Assembly: GCA_015852425.1 (NCBI GenBank)
Contig: JAAAIG010000743.1
Coordinates: 1 to 19,381 of the forward strand
Reading direction: 5' to 3'
Source: Gryganskiella cystojenkinii
Lineage: Eukaryota; Mortierellomycota; Mortierellomycetes; Mortierellales; Mortierellaceae
Length of the DNA stretch: 19,381 nt
In this document: piece by piece, positions 1 to 9,801 of the stretch
Layout: each line of letters begins with the position of its first letter
How positions within the stretch are numbered: the first letter of the stretch is position 1
Made by a program: the position numbers and the translations under genes
The notes under the pieces: model-generated
Seen by the model: the letters and a program-made list of their open reading frames with translations, nothing else
Databases searched by the model: none
What the model was told of the DNA's origin: nothing

Positions 1-65
1 TTTTTTTTCCAGGTAGTTGTCATTATTCTAAGGGAAAAAACAAGACGTGTCGACCACTGAAGAAC

Positions 66-3000
66 CTACTCAGAAGGAGAAACATCCATCCTCGCCCACC
101 GCCTCCGAACCATCTCTTGGGGGGAGTACTTGTCATCGTCTTCTTCATTGTCGACAGTCTCCTGCTCGGCCTTCTCGCGTAGGGCCTCCTCTTCTAGTTC
201 CGCCTCTGTCTTTTTGCCCTTGCCCTTATCCATCAACCGTACTGAGGACTCTTCTTGCCCATCAACCGTGAATGTTGTTGACTCTGGCTGTGATGGCGAC
301 AATACTGACGCACCACCAGAGGAGTTGAGAGACGGCGATGTTGTCGAGGGTGTCATAGGCTGGTAATGTGAACTTGAGCCGTTGGTGGCCGGGACGGTCT
401 TGGCAGCAGCAACAGTATCACCGTTGCTACCCTTGTCTTCTGTTTCGGTGGCATTTTCAGTATTACTGGACGACAAGGATCTCTCCAGCCCGGCTCTTGA
501 CAACGACTGCAATCCAATCGAAGAAGCTGGTAGTCCTGCAGCTGCACCATACATCCAATCCCTAGCCGAACCAGCAGCTCCATTGGGTTGAGTTGACACT
601 ATTGTTGGAGAGGAAGATGATGTGCCCTCGGCGGCAAAAGCGGAAACAGGGCTTGGTGGGTCGGCGGCCTCTTCAGTCGCTGTCGCTCTTGTCTCTGAAA
701 CTGGGGTGGGTACCATAGGTGTTCCAGCCGGTGGCAAGGATCCTAGGACGCGGTTCAAAACATTGACAGACTCTGCAATTTGACTCTCGACTGCCTGCAA
801 AATCCTAAGGCGTTCCTGTAATCCTCGACGAGTGTTCTCTTCCAAATAACGGATTTGATCTTCCGTGAGTGAATCGAGGGTCGTCAAAGGGATCCTATCA
901 CTCGTTAATCGACGATGGCTTGATCCAGAGGACGTCGAGGACGAAGACGCATTGACATCCGAAAAGGGACTATGAGAGTCGCTGGTAAAGGGTGAGGCAA
1001 GGCCTTGTGGAGCCCAGATGTTATGACCAACCCTCTCCTGTGCTCCTCCGACAGGGAACAGCGGGATAAATCCGGGGATAGGGTGGGAGACATTTGGAAT
1101 CGAGTAATTGGGGATATAGTTCGAACTGGTAGCACCACTAGAAGTCGCTCCCGATCCTGATCCTGATGAAGACGATGGTCCACCCTGTGCGGCTTCCTGA
1201 GGAATGGCTCCTGGGAAAGCGCCCATCATCTGAGGATACCAGCCTGCCATAGGGTTTTGACCTTGAGGTGCAAACAAAGGATAGCCCAGACCCTGATTCT
1301 GATTGTGCCCTGCTTGGTGTTGCTGGGCATTATTGTGTCCAAAATGCCCGAACCCTCCTGGGGCTGCTCCTCCGGCTCCCGTCTGGGGTACTGCCGCTGC
1401 CGGCGCTCCGCCAGGAGCTGCGTCACCAGGAGCAGGCTGGACAGGAGTTGGTGCAGGTGTAGGGGGATCCAAAACGAGGCGTCGACTATCAAAAAAAAAA
1501 TGGGTCAGTTTTGGTTGATATTAGCCTCTTTTCTGATCCCTGACTGTTGTGATAAAATCACTACGTACCAAGTGGGGCAACTTTGTTGACGCTCGAGCCA
1601 GCTCTTGAGACAGTGAAAGTGGAAAACATGTCCACAAGGTAACTTCTTGGGGACGTTGGTAGTGCCTCCAGAGGCTGGACGGGGTGCGGGTGCTGGAGCC
1701 TGGCCATCATCACCGGCTGGATTATGTGCTGGATGTTGTCCTACCATCTCCTCACGGCAGATAATGCAGATTGGATCACTAAGAGCTGCGAGTTCAGCAG
1801 GGGACGCATCGGGGTATCTCTCGTTCATATTCCGGGTAGCCTTTCGGTATTGGATCAGGTCCTTGCACTTTTGGAAGAAGGATCGCATCGTCATGTAGAC
1901 ATCCCGGATGATATGCAATGGGAGTCCGTAACAGACCAAGATGACCATGAAGAACATTAGGTAGGTCACGAGCTTGACAAAGTCTGCGACCAGATCAAGG
2001 TAGAACAGCAACATCGACTTGTTCTCCCAAGCATCCTCGCGTCTCATGTCGATCGTGTGGAGGACATATTTTCCAAATGATGCCAACAAGCTCGTTGCCA
2101 ATAAAGTGTACTAGATAGAAAACGTATTGGGTCATGGGTTAGTGACGCTCTCCTGACAGCATCCCTGCGTTACTCTAATCAAATATCGGTTGCGCGAAGT
2201 ACCTCAAAGCCGAACATAATCATCATATTGGGTCCCTTCACGGCGACATGGTTTGCGGCGTTCAGGACCATAAAGATATCCAAGCTCACGAGTAGAGCAA
2301 TCATAGTCACCATCCTGACATGGAACGACAATGGAATTTCGGGCGATTGTTCCATCTAAAGGGCGTAAAAAAAGTTCAAAATTGCGTCGTTATTACGTGT
2401 TTCCTTTCTTTACGATCGGATTTCTTCCTGTTCTTTTTTTTCGTGTCACACAAAACCCGATTCCCCGAGAGCAGCAGTCTTTTGGACTTACAGAGTCGAC
2501 CCTGTCCTGACAAAGCCAGTGAAAGACCTTTAGAAAGAGAAGGATAGTGAACATGACTACAAATCGCGTATCGAATTCGTCCTTGAAGATGGTCATGGCT
2601 AGACAGGTCTCTGTGACAGCGTACCAAGCACGTTCGTAGAGGTGCTATTTCAGGGGATCAGAAAAGATAACGATTGACTTTAGTCCGCAGCTGCGATAAA
2701 ACGACGATGTTTGTAAAGCAAACTATTCCGAGCACCGTGACTCGGGTGGCTCTTTCTTTACCTCCACTTCCAGTGTTCTCAAGTTTCCGAAAAATATCAT
2801 TTGTACCAGCTGCCCAGTAATGATAGTCAGGAACAAGCCCAGGTTTAATAGGATCTATCAGGGAAAACGAGAAGACGACCAGTTGTTAGGAGATAACTTT
2901 TGATATCTTTCTTCGATCTTTTTTTTGATTACTAGTGTTTGCTGCTCTGTATCCCATGGTTTTCTAGCGTGTACGGTCCTATCGACATTATATCGATATC

Positions 3001-3216
3001 TCTTTCTCCGTTTGTTGCCATCTGTCCATCATTGCGCCTACAATGTCGAAAAAGCGGTGTTTGAGCGAGGGGCTGAAGTCTTACCATCATGCAGGCGTTG
3101 GACTTGTAGAGGTAAATACATGCGGCATAAAAGTTGCTCCGTTGTGCAAAAGCACCGGCAATGACCCCGCCTGCGAGGACAGTGCTGATGGCACCATAGA
3201 CTGCCAGTCGGGCCAT
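66..3216 (-). CDS. HRD1: HRD1/synoviolin-type ER membrane E3 ubiquitin ligase, complete, six exons
   Basis: Seen: splicing exons 3216-3085, 2854-2762, 2644-2492, 2355-2203, 2110-1569 and 1485-66 at GT-AG sites keeps frame throughout and gives 830 residues. The N-terminal ~240 residues are multi-pass membrane sequence with HRD1 signatures such as ERAWYAVTETCLAMTIF and FLKVFHWLCQDRVD. A RING-H2 domain follows (C292, C295, C336, H338, H341, C344, C355, C358), with the last Cys codon split by intron 5. Residues 563-608 form the helical segment typical of HRD1 tails, between low-complexity P/G/S/N-rich stretches; the C-terminus is acidic then basic. Family knowledge: HRD1 is the channel and ligase that ubiquitinates misfolded ER proteins during ER-associated degradation, with HRD3/SEL1L and Derlin partners. 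The start at 3216 lies in a good ATG context (ACC ATG G) and matches the family N-terminus. Odd: the first RING loop holds 40 residues against 12 in human HRD1. Length is larger than human (617) mainly through the tail. Confidence 0.93.
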
Positions 3217-3716
3217 GGTCCTGTTTCAATTACCGCGTGATGTTTTTGTTGGAATGAACGGCTGTAGTGGGGAGGAGATTGCGTGATGTGCCGTCGTGCT
3301 TTAGGGTGTTTTGTCGTGATGATGCGGTCCAAAGTACGGCGAGGAATTCCCTTTCTTATCGAATCCTGTTAAAGACAAAAAGAATCGAGAGTGATGCAGC
3401 TGCTGAAAAGCGAGACGACACATGCTTCCATTCTTCTACTCAAAAAGGGTCCAAAAAGGTTCACTTGGCCTGTGTTGTGACTGCTTCCCCTGACCTATCA
3501 AGAGCTTCCATGTATCTAATCGCCTTTCGTGTCTGTCCCTCTTTGTACCCACAAGCGGTTCTCTCTACCCTTCCACTTCTTTTCTATCTCTTTTTTTTAG
3601 CCCTTTCTTTTTGCGGGAGGTTCCCATCAAGGGCGAATAAGGCCAGAAGCTTTTCCTCATTTTCTTTGATGCTACAATAACAAAAGGTCGATGGGGAAAA
3701 AACTAAAGAAGGAAAA
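3217..3716. other. Gene-free stretch upstream of HRD1
   Basis: About 500 bp between the HRD1 start and the tRNA 3' end. It should hold the HRD1 promoter and 5' leader. It contains pyrimidine-rich runs around 3515-3600, but I see no clear TATA box, repeat or credible coding sequence. The plus-strand open frame across 3267-3680 has no recognisable protein character and crosses the promoter. Confidence 0.55.
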
Positions 3717-3824
3717 GGAGAGGGAGGGATTCGAACCCACGACTGCACTGAAGCAGACTGCAGAAAATCTTGGTTTACACAAATGCGTTGGTTGCAGCGC
3801 CTTAGACCACTCGGCCACCTCTCC
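3717..3824 (-). tRNA. Intron-containing class II tRNA, tRNA-Leu(CAA)-type, possibly a pseudogene
   Basis: Seen on the minus strand: a perfect 7-bp acceptor stem GGAGAGG/CCTCTCC, U8, a D arm with box A TGGCCGAGTGG, an anticodon stem CTGCA/TGCAG, a long variable arm (CTGC/GCAG) and box B GGTTCGAATCC, followed directly by TTTT, a Pol III terminator. Between the anticodon stem strands lie 30 nt, which fits a 7-nt loop plus a 23-nt intron at the standard 37/38 site (intron about 3786-3764). That placement makes the anticodon CAA (leucine), the tRNA that often carries an intron in fungi. Oddities: position 33 is C instead of the near-universal U, 37 is C, the T stem has a T-T mismatch, and the discriminator base is T where leucine tRNAs need A. 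It may therefore be a decayed copy; the identity call is moderate. Confidence 0.68.
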
Positions 3825-4181
3825 TTTTTGTTCTGATGATGAGGTTTTTTGGATGGTGAGTTTTGTTCTTTCAAACGCACTGGATGCACCAGCAAGCATG
3901 GAGGCGCAGAACGAGAAAAAAAAAGGCGCCTTAGAAAATAAAAAAAATCAACCGCGACCACGCCACCAAAGAAACTTTTCAGGCTGAGCTTTCGGTAAGA
4001 GCTATAGTGACGACCAATGTGCTGTAGGATATGATCGCACGTAAGAAACAAAAATGGCAGTCCTAGATCTTATGTTGACATCCCATCGTGTCCTTCTTTC
4101 ATTCTTTTTTTTTTTTTCCTTCCGTCTCCATCTCTTCCTTCTGGACCTTCTTTTTACATCCTCAATCGCCAAGTAACAACC
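3825..4181. other. Intergenic region between the tRNA and HEI10
   Basis: About 357 bp holding the presumed tRNA upstream region and the HEI10 promoter. A T-rich tract at about 4100-4120 and CT-rich sequence to about 4145 precede the HEI10 start, as is common in fungal promoters. No other gene is visible; open frames crossing the tRNA are artefacts. Confidence 0.5.
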
Positions 4182-5838
4182 ATGGCGGAGCAAGAACTGA
4201 AGTGTAAGGTGACACGCTCAACCTCGACCGATCTCGAGAAAGAGCACCACAAACTCACACCGCTGACTACAAATTTGCTCCATCTCACCCAAGGCAACCT
4301 TGCCGCGTGTAGACGCGTTCTCAGTCCGCAAGGAAAGGTACTGTCACATCCTTACTGAAGATCAGAGCTGTATCAAAAAGCACTCCAAGTACCTATTTTT
4401 TATCTCTTTTTTTTGATCTTTGCAAGGCTTGTGTTACTACCTGTTCGCGTAAGTGTCGGTGGCAAAAGAGTTTTTTTAAAAAAAAAAATATCCGACGTTC
4501 ATTCACTTTACCTATCCAAACCTGACGAACCAAGTAGATATCTTTTGCGTCCGATGCGCCAACAAGGGTTTCGAGGCCGCTCTGGTTTGTCCTGCATGCG
4601 AGACCACTCTCACGCAACCGTATGGACAAAAAGCAACTACAAGTTACAAAGAAAAATCAGATCTTAACTCTCAGCTGCGCTAACAAAAGTCTGTTTATAC
4701 CTGTAATACACTCACCACTGGGTATAGAGATGACATCGTATTTGTGGACCTGAACCCTAGTCAGGAGTATCGATCGGTAACAAGGCGCCACTAAAAATCA
4801 AGGACAGAAAAGAGAGGGCCGTAAAATTTAACCGAATATCCATCCTTTAAATATATTTTCTAGTCAATCTTGTCTGGACTTCGCCCCGAGATCGTCATGG
4901 ATATATGCACTCGAGCCATCTCGTTTTGGACATACCAGACAGCTCAAGAGGCACGGTTCCAAGAACTAGCCCAGAGGAATCTGGAAGACAACCACTGTGC
5001 GGTCGAGAGGCAACTTCAAAAGATGACCAGAGAAGTCAATCTGGAACTTGCTGGTACTTAGAACATGATGCTGGTCTTGCTTGTTGAGTTGAGAGTAAAC
5101 TGGTAAACTGACATCAAGATCGATATCTATACGTAACCTTGATAGGTTTTCGTGACACTGTCGGTTGTAAGTTATGGGGAAAAGCCTGCTAGACGATAGA
5201 AATCTTGTTTTCATATCATGATCAGGAGAACATCATCAGTATCAGCGACCAAAAAATTTCTTATCGATTTCTCTGTAGCTCTTCAAAAGGATCTCGAGCA
5301 AGAGAAGCGAAAGGCCGCCCACTTGAACGAGCAACTAGACGAGAAATCACGTCAACTTACCAAAGTCCAGACTCTTTACGATCGTCAAAAGAGACGACCA
5401 TTATTCCCAGCACTGGAGCAACAATCGCAACAGCAGCAGCAGCAGCAACCATTTCTTCCTCTCGGTGCCCAGCCTGCTTCTTCTACTTATGGCTGGAATA
5501 ACCCTTATAGTCTCTACCACACGCCGGTAGGTTTGATCAAACCATCGTCATTCCCAAAATTTTCTATGATACAGCCAGAGCCTGACATGATTTCTCTTTG
5601 TTTCAAAACTTAGGTGGTGATGCGGGGTCCTACAGGGATGAACGCAGGTATCATCCCAGTCGTAGAGCCGCCAAGCTATCCTGCGTACCAGCCTCTGGGC
5701 GCTCTCGTGTCCTCGCCAATGTTGGCACCACAAAAGCCGCATCCGATCCCGAACTCTTTGTTCAGTCCACGAAGAATGGGTCCCCCTTACCCAGGCCAAG
5801 CAGTCGGTCAGCGTTTGAACACCGGGCCTCGCCCCTAA
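4182..5838 (+). CDS. HEI10: HEI10/CCNB1IP1-type RING E3 ligase of meiotic crossover formation, eight exons
   Basis: Seen: exons 4182-4203, 4294-4337, 4427-4448, 4538-4619, 4728-4776, 4864-5053, 5240-5526 and 5614-5838 join in frame at GT-AG sites to give about 306 residues, close to plant HEI10 (304) and human CCNB1IP1 (277). The N-terminal RING is C8-x4-C13, C28-S-H30-I-F-C33-x2-C36, C47-x2-C50, with the family TTCSHIFC core. It is followed by LNPSQEY and SGLRPEIVMDICTRAISFWT, the most diagnostic HEI10 block, then a coiled coil, a poly-Q stretch and a P-rich basic tail. Family knowledge: HEI10/Zip3-group ligases act on the synaptonemal complex to choose crossover sites. The start has a strong context (ACC ATG G). 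Odd: two 22-nt and one 44-nt exons encode most of the RING, and the exon 7 acceptor is ambiguous (5239 or 5245, a two-residue difference). Confidence 0.88.
5419..5448 (+). repeat. CAG/CAA microsatellite encoding a glutamine tract in HEI10
   Basis: Five consecutive CAG codons (5431-5445) flanked by CAA codons encode nine glutamines interrupted by one serine in the linker between the HEI10 coiled coil and its tail. Pure CAG runs are prone to length change between strains. Confidence 0.85.
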
Positions 5839-6105
5839 GCAATGACCTTCAAGCAATGCCGACATGATTGAATACAAACAAACGTACGGGTGCATAAAAA
5901 GCAACATGATCGCTGCATTACAACTCTCTCTTTTCGTAAAGTTCTATTGCTTCTTTCGGTGCATCATTAATTGTGTATTAGTCTAATGGATGATATTATA
6001 GGAAACTGAATGAGAGAGGCGGTTCTTTTGTGGTTAAGGCGATCACGAGAGAGAATCGAGACTGAAAATAGAATCTCGTATTCAGGGACCGCCAACCAAT
6101 GTTTT

Positions 6106-8238
6106 CTAGACAACAACAGGTGCTTGTTTCTTCTTCTCTGCGAGTTCCTTCTGGTACCTAGTCGATGGAAGCTGAGGCAGGACCGGTCCCGTGCCTTTAT
6201 AAGGAATCATTGGCAAGAATTGGGCCTGAGGGCGATGAGACATGCTCTTGGCCGCACGCTTGGCATGGAACGAGTCTGGCAGGTAGTTCAGAACGATTTG
6301 ACGTACGAGTTTCTCGTGCCAACGCTGACCGGACATCAGTTTGGCAGTGACTTGACTGTTCTCGTATTGGCCCTTGGCCTGAGGGTATCTCTGGTCGTAA
6401 TAGCTTTGGAAGACCTTGGTGAGACTGGGGACGCTGTTGTCCTTGAGATCGTAGAGACAACTGGCGAGAACGACGGCATCCTGCATTGCATTCACTGCTC
6501 CTTGTCCAGCAGAGGGAAGCATCTATGAGAAGAGAGAGAATTTACTTGGTTAGTCCGTCTATCCATGATACAAAGTATGTTGAAATTGGGCGAGTGAGCG
6601 TGTTAATTATTGTTACCTTGTGACAAGCATCACCAAGTAGCACAGTGCGACTGTGGAACCAGGTCTGGAACATCTTGTGCTCAAGGAAGACCTTGGAGAT
6701 CAACTCCTGAGGGGTAGCATCGATCAAATCTCCCATCTTGCCACCAAAAGGACAGGGCAAATCATAGACCTCCTTGATCATGGGCTACAATATCAAAAGA
6801 GAGGAAAACAAGATACCAGCGGTTATTTTTGTTGCTCCCTGAAAGACAAACAGTGCCTCCCTTCTGGAGTTGAACTCTTACTTGATTGGCCTCAGGTCCC
6901 CACTCTGAATTCGCGAACTGCTGACGCTTGGCCTCTTCGGGATCCTCGAAACGGACCGTGTAAGCCCAGCAGATCTTGTTTCCTGGAACAGTGAACACGC
7001 TGTACTATTGAATTACAGAGAGAATTGGATAGAGGCTCAGTTCCAGAGTATTCGACCAGTGATCAACATGCCTTGTCCCTGCTTTTCCTGAAGTGTTCCA
7101 CATACGGTTCTAGAGTTGCCGCACATGATGCTTCGGTGTTGACAATTAGGTTCCTTGAGCTGGGGAAACCTTTCGGGGTCCAAGGCACCAGTCACGCCGA
7201 CCATGCAAGTGAATCCAGCGATGAGGCTCTCACGATCCGATTTCGGCAACAATCCCTGTCCATCCATATCCCTGTAGAGGTTTTGCCGCACCGCACTGAT
7301 CACAAAAACCAAAGAAAAAGAAAATGGAATGTTAGCTTGAGGGCCACTATCTTTTGGTTGAGCTATACATCTATCATGTAAGATCGGAAAGATCAAGAGT
7401 CCCACGTTTCTAATTCTTACCTATAGGCACCATCAGCTCCAACAAGGATATCGCCATCATAATCTGTATTATCACTACATTGGATGATGACCTTGTCATC
7501 CTTTTCCTTGATCTGAAGGATGCGTTTGCCCATGTAGAGTTTCTGGGGAGGAACCTGACGGAGCATGAGCTCATAAAAGTCTAAAAACAAGGCCACAATT
7601 CGCTGGTTAACAAAATCTAATACAAGTTTGGAGGTTTGCCTTTACTTTGCCACGCTATGCCATTGATGTTGATGAGTGTTTGTTCTTTGTTACTGACCTG
7701 GCCTTGCGAAAACGATACTGTCGTAACCGGCACTAAAAAAGTGGATTCAAAAATATACAAAGTTTCAATTAGCTTGGCTCCAAGGGCGTCCGGCTTTACT
7801 TGGATCAGATTTTTGCGACAAGAGACACACGTACACGTCTTTTTGACCCTTAGGCTTAACCGAGGCCAAGGGGTTCATGTTCACGTCCAAGATGTTCAAC
7901 TGAAGACAACGCTTCGAGATCTGTTCTATTTCCTCCAGGAGTCCAAGTTGTTCCAATGCAGGCAAGATCGTGGGTCCAATGCTCATCGCCGAACCTACAA
8001 GCCAATGGAGAATTTTATATCAGTATGTCTGCGTGCCATTTTTTTTTGTCCATGCAATGGTGTCGGACCCGCTTGTGGTTTCCTTACCCAAGGGTTTCAC
8101 CTTGGTTGCCCGCTCAAAGACGTGATATTCAATGCCTGCCTTTTCGAGAAGGGCTGCGAGCATGAGCCCTCCTAATCCAGCTCCGACGATCAGCACGCAT
8201 GGTGGTTCAGGTTTTGTGGATGTGCTACTGGTCGACAT
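6106..8238 (-). CDS. FAD-dependent aromatic-ring-type monooxygenase (FAD_binding_3-like), eight exons
   Basis: Seen: exons 8238-8088, 7994-7835, 7732-7698, 7580-7421, 7295-7106, 7004-6882, 6784-6617 and 6522-6106 join in frame to 467 residues. The three class A flavoprotein monooxygenase motifs are present: GAGLGG at 19-24 in an N-terminal beta-alpha-beta fold, GADG at 163-166, and GDACHKMLPSAGQG from 324, where FAD ribityl and pyrophosphate bind. There is no signal peptide or membrane segment, so a soluble enzyme is expected. Family knowledge: such enzymes (salicylate hydroxylase-like) use NAD(P)H and O2 to hydroxylate substrates; the substrate here cannot be told. The start at 8238 was preferred to the in-frame ATG at 8298 because the extra 20 residues cross a CT microsatellite and are poorly like the family, which begins just before the GxGxxG strand. 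Odd: exon 3 is only 35 nt. Convergent with HEI10, with 267 bp between stops. Confidence 0.9.
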
Positions 8239-8261
8239 TTTGGTGTTCTGTCCTTTTGCGT

Positions 8262-8278
8262 GAGAGAGAGAGAGAGAG
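8262..8278. repeat. (GA)8 microsatellite upstream of the monooxygenase
   Basis: Seventeen bases of alternating G and A, lying 24-40 nt upstream of the monooxygenase start. On the coding strand this is a CT tract in the leader or core promoter, a common fungal promoter feature. Confidence 0.85.
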
Positions 8279-8357
8279 TCAAGGAGAAGAAGAATCAAAA
8301 AGGTCGTTGATGGCGGTGGTCGGGTTGAAGTTGGAAAGGAAAAACGGAGGGAGAGTA

Positions 8358-8391
8358 AAAAGAAAGAAAGAAAGAAAGAAGAAAAAAAAAA
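8358..8391. repeat. (GAAA)n and poly-A purine tract
   Basis: About five GAAA units followed by a run of ten A, inside a wider purine-rich plus strand from about 8255 to 8500 (pyrimidine-rich on the monooxygenase coding strand). Confidence 0.8.
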
Positions 8392-8652
8392 GGATGTGGG
8401 ACAAGAAAACCAAAAGGAGAAACAAAAAGTCCGTTCAGTGGACTCTCAATCTGCCCATGCATCATAAGCGAAGGGCGAGGGGGGAAGAGAGGGAATAAGA
8501 GGACAAGGGCCACAAAGTTTAAACGGCTCTCTGTTCTTTCCTGTCCAATAATCAGGGAATCAAAATTGAGAGCAGCGGACGCTTGGGAGGGAGGGTTTGG
8601 TCAACTCTACTTTCTTGTCCCAAAAGGATTACAGTGATACAGTGCCCCTTGA

Positions 8653-9801
8653 ATCCGCCCCTTTGCCGCTATTCGAGCCAACAAAGCATTGCTGGACATT
8701 CAAAATGTCCTCCAGCGGCTGGCAGGGAAGAACCTCTTGGATAATGATGGTATGCCAGAGCTAATCATGCCAGATGACTACGAACCTGCCGGGAACAAGC
8801 CTATCTCTCAAGAATTGGCTCATCCCAGGCTCAGTGATGCTGAGATTGCAGAGATCGAAAGTCAACTCAACCCAGATCAGCGCCATGCATACGACTCCAT
8901 AATGAATGCCGTTACGACAAGCGAGCCCAAGTTTTTTTTATTGACGGGCCCGCCGGGACCCGTAAATTTTTCTTTACTCTGCGGTACTCTCATCCGTCCG
9001 ATCAAAGGGCCACATTGCCTTGGCTTGGCTGTTGCTGGATCCGGCATGGCTGCTCGGCTTTTGCAAGGAGGTCGAACTGCCCATTCCCAGTTTAAGGTCC
9101 AAATCCCTACTCTCGAGGAAAGTATGTATAAATTTACCCAACAGTCAGAGCTCGAGGAGTTGCTGAAGGAGCCCACGTCTGGGATGAGGTTCCAACGACA
9201 CATCGTCGGATCATTGAATCTGTGGACAGGTCGCTCAAGGACCTCATGAAGTCAGTCGACCCTCGGAATTAGGACCGTCTCTTTGGTTTGTTGTCTATGG
9301 TTGTGACTTTAGGCAAATCCCTCCTGCTGTTAAACGGGGAAGTCGAGAGGACCTCAAATCGTCATCCCTTCTGCCTCACCACCTAAACCTCAAAGTGGAC
9401 TGTCCAGTGATTCTCTTACGGATTCTGTTACTAGAGGATGGACTTTGCAAGGGTACGCGCCTCATTATCACGTCGCTGTCCCGCTTTGTCATTGGTGCTA
9501 CAATTCTCAACGGACCACATGCAGGTGTTAAACAATGCGTTCCTCGCGTAACCCATTTATCCTGATTTGATGTGCCTTTCAAACTACGACGGCTACAATT
9601 TCTGATCCATCCTGCTTTTTAGACGCTAGAAATTGGAGGTCTGTTACTCAGAGCACCAGTGGTTTACTCATGATCAGCTCTATGTTGCGCCATCTCGGAC
9701 CACGAAAAGAGACAGTCTCTTTGTGCTGTGAGAACAAAAACGGCTGTGATACCCCTCATGGCTATATCACTAACGTCGTGTATCCAGAGATTCTTTTCTA
9801 G
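8653..9801 (+). pseudogene. Decayed Helitron/PIF1-like DNA helicase remnant
   Basis: Seen: an open stretch from 8653 encodes AAIRANKALLDIQNVLQRL, then NPDQRHAYDSIM and FFLLTGPPG, the region before helicase motif I; further on come AVAGSGMAARLLQGGRTAHS, WDEVP (motif II), DFRQIPPAVKRGSRED (motif III), CPVILLR, LCKGTRLIITSLSRFVIGA, QLYVAPSRTT and NVVYPEIL ending at TAG 9799-9801. These follow in family order but lie in different frames with several frameshifts and stops, for example after SVDPRN near 9270 and around 9730. The motif I lysine segment (GTGKT) is replaced by unrelated residues, so ATP binding is lost. The Rep and N-terminal Helitron domains are absent upstream. Family knowledge: this helicase type is carried by rolling-circle Helitron transposons. 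An inactive, 5'-truncated relic is the best reading; a cellular PIF1 gene is unlikely given the Helitron-like C-terminal blocks. Confidence 0.87.

Larger units (their letters stand above)
8239..8652. other. Intergenic region upstream of the monooxygenase
   Basis: About 414 bp with the two purine microsatellites described separately. It is the presumed monooxygenase promoter. A plus-strand open frame at 8199-8498 is low-complexity Lys/Arg/Glu-rich sequence made by the purine bias. No Helitron 5' end could be recognised before the helicase relic. Confidence 0.5.

Noticed and set aside
3267..3680. Plus-strand open frame of 137 codons upstream of HRD1
   Set aside because: No recognisable domain and lies over the presumed HRD1 promoter.
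3584..4051. Minus-strand open frame of 155 codons crossing the tRNA
   Set aside because: Its central part is the tRNA read as protein; the rest is low-complexity. No family character.
7636..8175. Plus-strand open frame of 179 codons antisense to the monooxygenase
   Set aside because: Covers conserved monooxygenase exons 1-3 and their introns on the other strand; no protein character of its own.
8199..8498. Plus-strand Lys/Arg/Glu-rich open frame
   Set aside because: Produced by the purine microsatellites and overlaps the monooxygenase start on the opposite strand.
8689..9249. The helicase segment as a live short gene
   Set aside because: The ATP-binding motif is lost and family blocks continue in other frames downstream, so it is part of a relic.
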